This document shows, piece after piece, positions 24,120-24,473 of a stretch of DNA of 24,473 nt; the first letter of the stretch is position 1; every line of letters begins with the position of its first letter. The translations under genes were made by a program, and so were the position numbers. Source of the stretch: a virus. The stretch lies in IMG/VR virus record IMGVR_UViG_3300025437_000056, positions 1 through 24,473 of that record. One strand, written 5' to 3'. Under the pieces are notes generated by a model. It saw nothing but the letters and a program-made list of their open reading frames with translations. It was not told where the DNA came from and did no database searches.

Positions 24120-24373
24120 TAGATTTCTCCTGTGCTAGTTGAAACAGTTTCCTGATTCTTAGAATTTTTTGTTGTTGTGGCGGCCTTTGGTGCTACTTCT
24201 TGAACCGGCGCTTCGACTACGGGCGTAGGGACAATAGTGGCTTGACCATTTGAGATAAGGTCCTCAATAACCGGCGTCTGATTGACAGTGTGGATTTCTC
24301 CTTGTGCCATCGGTTGCCCCAAGTCGTCAAATACTACATAGTTCGACTGGATTAGAATTGTGATTTGATTCAT
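24119..24373 (-). CDS. Unknown 84-residue protein upstream of the sheath
   Basis: Both ends are coupled: ATGA overlap with the 33-residue ORF upstream and TAATG with the sheath downstream. The first 45 residues look folded (ITILIQSNYVVFDDLGQP, VIEDLISNGQATIV). The rest is Pro, Val and Ala rich, then Thr, Lys and Asn rich (VPTPVVEAPVQEVAPKAA), likely disordered. No TM segment or signal peptide. The family is not recognised. The tight link to the sheath suggests a tail-module accessory, for example a tail completion or sheath-folding partner, but that is a guess. Confidence 0.7.
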   Translation of the reverse strand: MNQITILIQSNYVVFDDLGQPMAQGEIHTVNQTPVIEDLISNGQATIVPTPVVEAPVQEVAPKAATTTKNSKNQETVSTSTGEI

Positions 24374-24471
24374 AGCGATTCTTTCTCGACGGTAATGTTG
24401 TACGTTTCCACTTCTGGCAACGGCGCTGGGGCCGCTGTAGAGGGAGCAGGAACACCACCAAAGATGTTCAT
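24370..24471 (-). CDS. 33-residue ORF upstream of the 84-residue gene
   Basis: ATG at 24471, stop TGA at 24370-24372. The TGA overlaps the next ATG as ATGA. The upstream TAA at 24471-24473 overlaps this ATG as TAATG, so it is fully embedded in the operon's coupled spacing. The sequence begins MNIFGGVPAPS, is Pro and Ala rich in the middle, and ends TYNITVEKESL. No known family. Coupled spacing on both sides is the main argument that it is translated; it could be a leader or a tiny adaptor. Confidence 0.55.
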   Translation of the reverse strand: MNIFGGVPAPSTAAPAPLPEVETYNITVEKESL

Positions 24472-24473
24472 TA

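Overview
The window is part of the late structural and lysis region of a tailed bacteriophage with a contractile tail (myovirus morphology). All supported genes lie on the minus strand and are transcribed from high to low coordinates. They are packed tightly, with many TAATG or ATGA stop/start overlaps. The order sheath, tube, frameshifted chaperone pair, tape measure, LysM protein, hub, gp25-like, gpJ-like, gpI-like, fibre is the standard order of a contractile-tail module. No tRNA, rRNA, CRISPR array, integrase or IS element was seen. Base composition is moderate and most genes have purine-rich Shine-Dalgarno sequences. The host cannot be read directly. A Gram-positive, possibly actinobacterial, host is a weak inference from the style of the fibre and lysis genes.

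Right side (24473 to 16733, read leftwards): a 33-residue ORF and an 84-residue unknown protein are coupled to the tail sheath gene, followed by the tail tube. A tail assembly chaperone comes next, with a downstream -1 frame that encodes a 75-residue extension and so implies a programmed frameshift. A strong terminator-like hairpin then precedes the 1200-residue tape measure protein and a LysM-bearing baseplate protein.

Middle (16730 to 6453): hub protein, a spike or fibre-like protein with a collagen segment, then an 81-base gap holding the clearest promoter of the window. The gap feeds an unusual glycosyltransferase-methyltransferase fusion embedded in the baseplate operon. An FN3-like/gp25 fusion, a greatly enlarged gpJ-like protein, a gpI-like protein with an inserted beta module, and a 745-residue collagen-containing fibre follow.

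Left side (6438 to 1): a lysis-like cassette with an NlpC/P60-type endolysin candidate, three small membrane proteins (one TM plus coiled coil, one DUF1003-like, one holin-like), a papain-like protein and a circularly permuted papain-like (YiiX-type) protein. A small beta-rich unknown protein and an HNH nuclease-like protein follow. A second large collagen-rich fibre then runs off the left edge after 895 codons.

The genes fit together as a machine for building the tail (chaperones, tape measure, tube, sheath), equipping the baseplate (LysM protein, hub, spike, gp25, gpJ, gpI), binding the host (two Gly-X-Gln-rich fibres) and releasing progeny (lysis cassette). The parts least explained by the standard plan are the GT-MTase fusion with its own promoter, the group of three cysteine-peptidase folds, and the terminator placed inside the tail operon.
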